Notes under the pieces: generated by a model
What the model was told of the DNA's origin: nothing
The model's database searches: none
The model's input: only the letters and a program-made list of their open reading frames with translations
Program-made: the position numbers and the translations under genes
Assembly (NCBI GenBank): GCA_021432605.1
Contig: MU271148.1
Location: 689,362 to 753,361 of the forward strand
Direction of reading: 5' to 3'
Source of the DNA: Coniochaeta sp. PMI_546
Taxonomy: Eukaryota; Ascomycota; Sordariomycetes; Coniochaetales; Coniochaetaceae
Length of the DNA stretch: 64,000 nt
Shown: piece by piece, positions 58,401-64,000 of the stretch
Numbering within the stretch: position 1 is the first letter of the stretch
Layout: the number at the start of each line of letters is the position of its first letter

Positions 58401-60445
58401 ATGGACAATGTCCTCTCTCGGCAGCTGCTGGCCCTGGGTTCCGACCCACGCCTCAGAAAGCAAAATCTCCTCAACTTGATCCCATGCCTCACTCAGCAAG
58501 AGGTCCGGGACCTTGCTGCCCATCTCTTCCAGGTAGATTTCCGGACTGATATAGTGGGACGTTTGCCCCTCGAGCTACGCGTCAATATTGCTGCGCAGTT
58601 TGGAGATATCGATGTGTTTCCTCTTCTCAATGTATCGAAGCAATGGCGAGCCATATGGCTCCAGCCTGATGTTCTAAATGTCGTATCTCAGCAGTGCCGT
58701 TATCTTGACCCTGGCATCCTGAGCGGCGAAATGGTTGGCCCAGGTCAGGCTGATTCGACAAGTCTTCAGTACGAGGTCATTTGCAGACGAAGACGCCGCT
58801 TCCTGGGAAGGTTCTCCTCCGCTATTGTGGTCCGTCACAATGTAGGTGACGGCCATGAATGGTTAGGCAAGGGCCTCAGTCTGGTTGGGGTCTTTCCCCA
58901 GAGACCTGCCGCAGAATCCGACCTTCGGGACGTCTTCAGCCGCACTGAAGCACCGCCGTTGGAGCACCGTGAGGTTCAAGATTCGCTTTACAAGGCTGGA
59001 AGGCTCGCCTGGGTCCCGAAAAGTCTACCTCCGCCTGACAACACCCTCGTCGTGGTCGAGGACCTAAACACTAGGACGAAAATGATATATCGAAATGCAT
59101 CCGTCTCTCAGTATGGCCGGGATATGGCTCTTAAAGCTTTGGGAGACAAGCTGCTTGTCGCCGGAACTTCGCGTGTTATGTAGGGTTACTCCTTCAATTG
59201 AATGCGACGTCGTCTGACTCTGACTTTCTCCACAGGTTCATATGGCACCTCGAGTCAAACAAATGCTCACAAGTCTTCCTACCTCAACAGCCAACTTGCT
59301 GCGTCACCCATGGCGAGTATGTTGCATTCTTGCGTCCCGACACTGCACTGCTTTGGAAGTCAGGGTCGGAGCTGACAGCTCTCAACATTGAACCTGTTCT
59401 GGAGAGAATCCAGCAGATCGCTGGTATGTGGCCAAATGCAGCTTCATCAATAACGATGGGTATATTTCTCCACCCTTTCGAGGAAGGGACTTTATACATA
59501 ACAGTCTGCTTCACACAGCTCCGACAAGTCGCTGTTCACAAATTCACACCCGCAGGATACTCAGGTGCTCAGGATATCAACCTGGATAAATTCCAGGAGC
59601 TATCACGATTAAGTTCCATTGGAGTATCCGACGTCTTCGATCCAGGTCGCACAACCGCCTGTCAGGTAATACGGCCGGTCAACTCCTTCGGTGACTTCCT
59701 AGTTGCGGAGTGGAGGACAGTCTCTCCCGGCGTCCCGTTTAATCAGGGCCACACCCCTGGTGAGATCCGCATCTCTGGTACGACGTTCATCGAGGTGCGG
59801 TTCAACGTCAAAACGGGCGATTTCTCGATTGTAGAGAAGTCACTGCCCAGCGGCAACTGGCGGGATATGTCCTCGCTGGATCTTGGTACTTCTCCTTTGC
59901 TGCCTTCATGGAACAACCAGACGGCATTTGCTTTGCAAGCGACCCAAAACAGGCGGATGTTTGGAGGAGCAGGATCGGTGCAAACTGTGTGCTGGGACCT
60001 AGCGCTAGTCGTGATGCCAGTTTGCCAGCTACCCACTGCTGAGACGAACGGTCAAATCCACGCTCTGCGTCCACGTAGCAGTCAGCATTTGCAATGGGCG
60101 CTTTCCTGTGCACCACGCAGTATCCCACTCAAGGAACACTTGAGTGAAAACCACCTCGATCTCTCACCAGCGAAATCCCTTACATTGGTGACCGATGAGG
60201 GCCAAGTCTACTGCTTGAAGCCAGGCTCTCATTCCTGTGACGCCAGCACAGACTTGTTAAAGTCATTGTACTCCAAGAGCGACTTCATCCTGGATCTGAC
60301 GCGGACCCTGTCGTTCCCCGAAAATGGCGGTCCGATTGATGGACCGCATCACATATTTCAAGACGATAGTTTCATTGTTCTGTTCCATCGCCACGGTTAC
60401 ATAGCCTGGGAATTCAGAACCGACAGCTCCTTCGACCATACATAG
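58401..60445 (+). CDS. F-box-like protein
   Basis: Predicted F-box protein of the type common in filamentous ascomycetes, probably an SCF ubiquitin ligase adaptor; the substrate is unknown. Two exons, 58401-59179 and 59236-60445, give 662 residues. The donor at 59180 and acceptor at 59235 join in frame to give RVMFIWHLESN. The F-box-like segment is at residues 52-95 (IVGRLPLELRVNIAAQFGDIDVFPLLNVSKQWRAIWL). The rest is rich in short beta-type stretches (for example FLVAEWRTV, TTFIEVRFNV, FIVLFHRHGYIAWEF), which would suit a beta-propeller-like fold, but no repeat is obvious by eye. The stop is about 100 bp from that of the cutinase on the opposite strand. Confidence 0.82.
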
Positions 60446-60547
60446 TGTGCCTTCCTTTACAGAATTTCACACTCATAGTGCAGAATTCAAACGCTCGATC
60501 TTCCGACATCCACATCTTACAACCGCCAGACACTAAGAATCAGCGCC

Positions 60548-61323
60548 CTACGCGGTCACCGACACAACAAAATCGGCCGCTGTCCCAGCATCCTGCCCGT
60601 ACGTCAGGTGAGCGGGCAAAATGAGATCGCCATGTTGACATATGTTGTCTCCGGCATGGCAGATGATCTTGGTCTTTGCGGCGGGCACACCTTGGACAGC
60701 GGTTCCATTATCTACGGTATAAATGTGTCAGTTTCTTGAGCTTTATGACCGGATTTTATAGGGGGGAAACTGAGCCGCACGCGGAAGCTATCAACTCACC
60801 AGGATCTCCAAATATCACAGCTGCTGCGACCTTACCCGTCACCGAGGCCGGTAGCTGCGCGGCCGCATTGTGCACGAGCTGGCCCCCCTGCGAGTAGCCC
60901 GACATGACCACCTTGCTGCTCGGGCACTGCGTCATCGCCTGCTGTACCAGGGAGGCCCTACGACACATCAGTATTAGCACTGGGCGCTGTATGAGCGTGA
61001 CTGAGATGGTTGGCATACATCGTCTGGGATCCGGCTGGATCGCCTCCAGCCAAGAATCCAGCAATGTCGGCTGCATAGTTGACGCCCTGCACTGCTAGAT
61101 TGCCGCTACCGACCCTAGACGCCAGCGCCTGGAAGAAAGGCGGCCCAGCTATGGTCCCTACGTTGCCGCTCTCGGTCGTTCCTCGGGCGAAGATGACTGT
61201 GTATGCCTTGCAGGGGCCGCTAAGTCCGTTCTCGGTGTCACCTGCGAAGCTCTGTCGGGGCTGAACAGGTGATGCGAAGGCCTGAGAGGCTAGGGAGAGG
61301 AAAACGACACTGCCGAGGAACAT
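60548..61323 (-). CDS. secreted cutinase
   Basis: Secreted serine esterase of the cutinase family (glycoside/carbohydrate-esterase CE5 type), hydrolysing cutin or other polyesters outside the cell. Three exons: 61323-61019, 60957-60800 and 60711-60548, giving 208 residues, the normal cutinase size. A signal peptide covers about residues 1-17 (MFLGSVVFLSLASQAFA). The catalytic serine lies in GYSQGG, the aspartate in CHAGDNIC and the histidine in AHLTYG. The oxyanion-hole region is IFARGTTESGNVG, and the cysteine pairs expected for the two disulfides are present. Introns are 61 and 88 nt. It is convergent with the F-box gene, with stops about 100 bp apart. The 2.2 kb upstream is gene-empty. Confidence 0.95.
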
Positions 61324-63534
61324 TTTGGAGAGAGGTGTATGGATAATGATAGCGTGTGCTGGTGTCGAGACCAGAATGGAGGATAGATGGAACAACGATG
61401 GATCGATGGCCGAGCTTTGACTTGGGAGCTTCGGACTGGCATTACGACGAATTGAGTTGGGATGAAGGTCAGTCTTTATAGCAGTCAGAACGTCTAGAAT
61501 CGAGGAGCACGCACTACCTCTCGGCCGAGGTAGCTTCTTCATCCCATCTTCAGAGCAGCGTGGCAGTCATGGCAAGCATCTGATAGACTTCGTGACTCCG
61601 GTAAGAGATCGCGACTACAGCACGAATTAGGCAATCAACGCCTTCTCAACGTCCGCACAAGTTAGCGTAAGGGCGCTTCAACAGCTTGCGGGGTTGACCA
61701 CATGGTCAACCCAGAGGCATGGTAGAGTGACATTGTTCCGAGGCATCGCAGATATCTCCGCACAGGAGACACATCTGGATTGTGACGCGACACTGCTAGC
61801 GTGCGGGATGGTGGGTGGAAGCTACGATATCCCCGGATTTTCCTTTGGGGTAGTTTGACGCCGGTATTTGAGCACTGCAGTTGCGATTGGTGGGCGTCTT
61901 GTTGGAGATGTGATGTGAAACGCGCAAGGTAACCGTCATGTCTGAGGGGTGTTATACAGCCTACAGGCGACTTGATACTAGGTTTAGAGACCGGGTTGGT
62001 GGAGAAGTGTCCGAATCCGCATGTCGTTCGCAACATCAACCGTTCGTGGAAGTTAAGGTCACCTACTAAGGTAAGCTAGTTTGCATATTCAAGATTGTAC
62101 AGTCCGTTACCATAGAACGCACCGAAGTAAATTGAAGACCCATGGTAGGATACAAGGCATGTTGGCAGCATGAGATAGATGCCTGATGCGACTATTTGAA
62201 TTCAATGCCTGACTGTGCTGGAATGGCAAGTCTTGACTTTCACTCTCCACAAAGGTAAACACGAACTTGACCGATACAAACAACAGCACTGAGAGCCCAT
62301 AACAAAACCGACCTGGATCAAAGTAGTTACAATATTGTTGGCTTGCGGCTTGTTTCCAAGTATTATAGCTGTTCTAGTGAACATCACCTCCTAGGTGAAT
62401 TCATTTGCGAACATTGACAACGCAAGGTGTTTTCTTCTAATGCTTACGCCTCATCGGTCAAGATCTTAGCCCTATGTTCATAGTCTTGACCAGATGCTCA
62501 TTTAGGTCAATCGGTCAGCGGACTCATGCCGAGGTTTCGAAACTGCAGCTAAGTCCGTGAACATCAACTTATCTGATGTCTGTCACTAGGGCGCAGAAGT
62601 TCTACGCTTGGACATGTATGGGATGGCCACCCGCGATCAGTATTCAACTGGAAGGGGGCGTACAGGATAACTAGTCAAGTCAGTCTATGCGAGTCTATGC
62701 GAGATCAGTCCGTCGAGATACCAGGCTGCCTGAGCATGAGTCGTCGTGTCTGTCGAGGTACCGGGTACCCCTCCGCACGGAAGGGCCGCGCCAAGCACGG
62801 CGCCGCGAGAGTATGGGGGACTCCACTTAACCGGCCAATGCCCGGCCAAGACGGAATCCTCGGCCAAATCGCCACAATCAATTTGCCATGCATGAATCGC
62901 CTTACGGTACAGATGCCGGGACTGGTGCTGAAAGACTGTAGACATTGGCCATCTTGCGGCGTGAATAGCCAGTTCGATATGGCCCTTTCTGGACAGTCAA
63001 GATCTTTAGCTGACGATAGATTGATATCCAGTCTAACAAAAACATGAAGTCAAGAGAAAAAAAGAAGCAAAGGTGAGGCTGAGGTGTAGCCAAGGTGAAC
63101 AGGTGAACGAGCGCAATGGAAGTGGCGTGCCTAGAAAGTGCAAATTTCAGCCTTGGCGCACATGCTCGATCCTAGCGCCCTGACAGGTCTCCGGCTGAAG
63201 TGTGGAACCCCTTCACGTCACTGGGATCGGATAAACTGCACTTTGATTTGGCAGCGGTTGCCAGGGGAAATAGTTTCCGAACGCACCCGAGCACCCGCTG
63301 CTAAATCCGGGGCCGGGTGGAAGGGGACCGCGAGGCCAATCGATGCTCGGGGAAAAAACCTCAAAACTTTCCCTTCTCACATTTCAAAATTTTGAACTTT
63401 GTTGTTCAAGCCTCATCTTTGACTTAATCGACATTTAGGACCCTCATTCGTGACGGAACCTCCTCTCCCCTCAGTCTATTAGTTCCATTCTTGCGGTCAA
63501 TCGCTTCTCACACGCACACACACACACATTCACA
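61324..63534. other. intergenic region, no gene seen
   Basis: 2.2 kb between the cutinase start (minus) and the phosphate carrier start (plus). Reading frames are short and unrecognised. A tandem GTCTATGCGA duplication lies at about 62684-62703. The last 30 bp is a CA-repeat leader. It must hold the cutinase promoter and the carrier promoter. Confidence 0.5.
63509..63528 (+). repeat. CA dinucleotide repeat in the leader of the phosphate carrier
   Basis: About ten CA units, one interrupted by a G, end seven bases before the ATG at 63535. It lies in the likely 5' untranslated region of the transcript. Confidence 0.8.
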
Positions 63535-64000
63535 ATGGCCAGCTCAACAGTCTCTACCGGCTCGACAAAGGTCGACGCCGCCGTCCAGAAGGTCGCTGCC
63601 GCTGCCCCCGGCCAGCTCACCGGTGCCTCTCTCTACTCCAGATTCGCCCTTGCCGGCGCTGTCTGCTGTTCCGTCACCCATGGTGCTCTCACACCTGTTG
63701 ATGTGTACGTGCAATGCCCTGGCTATCTTTCGCGCGCATTTTGCAACGGCTGCAGATCACGTCATTAGTGCATCGCGCACCGGTACTCGTTCCTGAATGG
63801 CATCGAGTGAACGCTAACATGACATATCTCCTCAGCGTCAAGACCCGTATCCAGCTCGACCCCGCAAAGTACAACACCGGTCTGATTGGCGGCTTCCGGA
63901 AAGTCATCGCGACCGAGGGTGCTGGTGCTCTCCTGACTGGTGCCGGCCCTACCTTTGCCGGTTACTTCCTCCAGGGCGCCTTCAAGTTCGGTGGATACGA
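63535..64000 (+). CDS. MIR1: mitochondrial phosphate carrier (partial, cut by window end)
   Basis: Inner-membrane carrier that imports phosphate for ATP synthesis (Mir1/PiC type of the SLC25 family). The window holds exon 1 (63535-63704) and the start of exon 2 (63836 to the edge); the rest lies beyond 64000. After a short Ser/Ala/Val-rich N-terminus, the first repeat begins [25 protein letters not shown] and continues [23 protein letters not shown] across the intron, containing the carrier signature P-x-D-x-x-K. The intron has a GTACGT donor, a CTAAC branch word and a CTCAG acceptor. [26 protein letters not shown] is characteristic of phosphate carriers rather than other SLC25 members. Confidence 0.95.

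Overview
The window is a stretch of nuclear chromosome from a filamentous ascomycete (Pezizomycotina, most likely Sordariomycetes). Many genes carry short introns of about 55-130 nt with GTATGT/GTAAGT-type donors and CTAAC-like branch sites. The gene set is typically fungal: a Zn(II)2Cys6 regulator, a secreted cutinase, an Upc2-like factor, an MCH1-type transporter, a fused wybutosine enzyme and a fungal-type SUZ12. I assembled sixteen genes by joining exons by eye. Every join keeps the frame, and most restore recognisable family sequence.

Layout. 1-12.26 kb: no supportable gene. 12.26-14.39 kb (minus): Dal5-like anion/cation symporter. 15.87-19.06 kb (minus): TBC-domain Rab GAP, divergent from 40S ribosomal protein S6 (19.73-20.76 kb, plus). 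22.55-24.89 kb (plus): large F-box/LRR-like protein. 25.92-26.65 kb (minus): 60S ribosomal protein L36, with an 18-nt exon. 26.65-31.6 kb: AT-richer and gene-empty. 31.6-33.96 kb (plus): SUZ12 subunit of Polycomb repressive complex 2, ending in a PHD-type zinc finger. 34.9-36.84 kb (minus): SF3B2/Cus1 splicing factor, divergent from a Sly41-like transporter (37.68-39.44 kb, plus). 39.88-41.5 kb (minus): ORC5. 42.47-44.05 kb (plus): Zn2Cys6 factor. 44.05-47.31 kb: gene-poor, with an arginine-tRNA-like relic and weak orphan reading frames. 47.31-48.26 kb (minus): RD-repeat/glycine-zipper protein. 50.35-51.94 kb (plus): MFS transporter, tail-to-tail and 30 bp from PPM2/TYW4 (51.98-55.49 kb, minus). 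55.78-57.53 kb (minus): MCH1-type transporter, divergent from an F-box protein (58.4-60.45 kb, plus). 60.55-61.32 kb (minus): cutinase. 63.54 kb to the end (plus): mitochondrial phosphate carrier, cut by the window edge.

These are mostly independent housekeeping genes (ribosome, splicing, replication origin, chromatin silencing, tRNA modification, transport), not a metabolic cluster. I found no CRISPR-like array, secondary-metabolite cluster, intact mobile element or clear new multi-gene system. The points most worth a second look are the PHD finger fused to SUZ12, the unresolved N-terminus of the TBC protein, the RD-repeat/glycine-zipper protein, an imperfect palindrome in the SF3B2/SLY41 promoter, and the long gene-empty first 12 kb.
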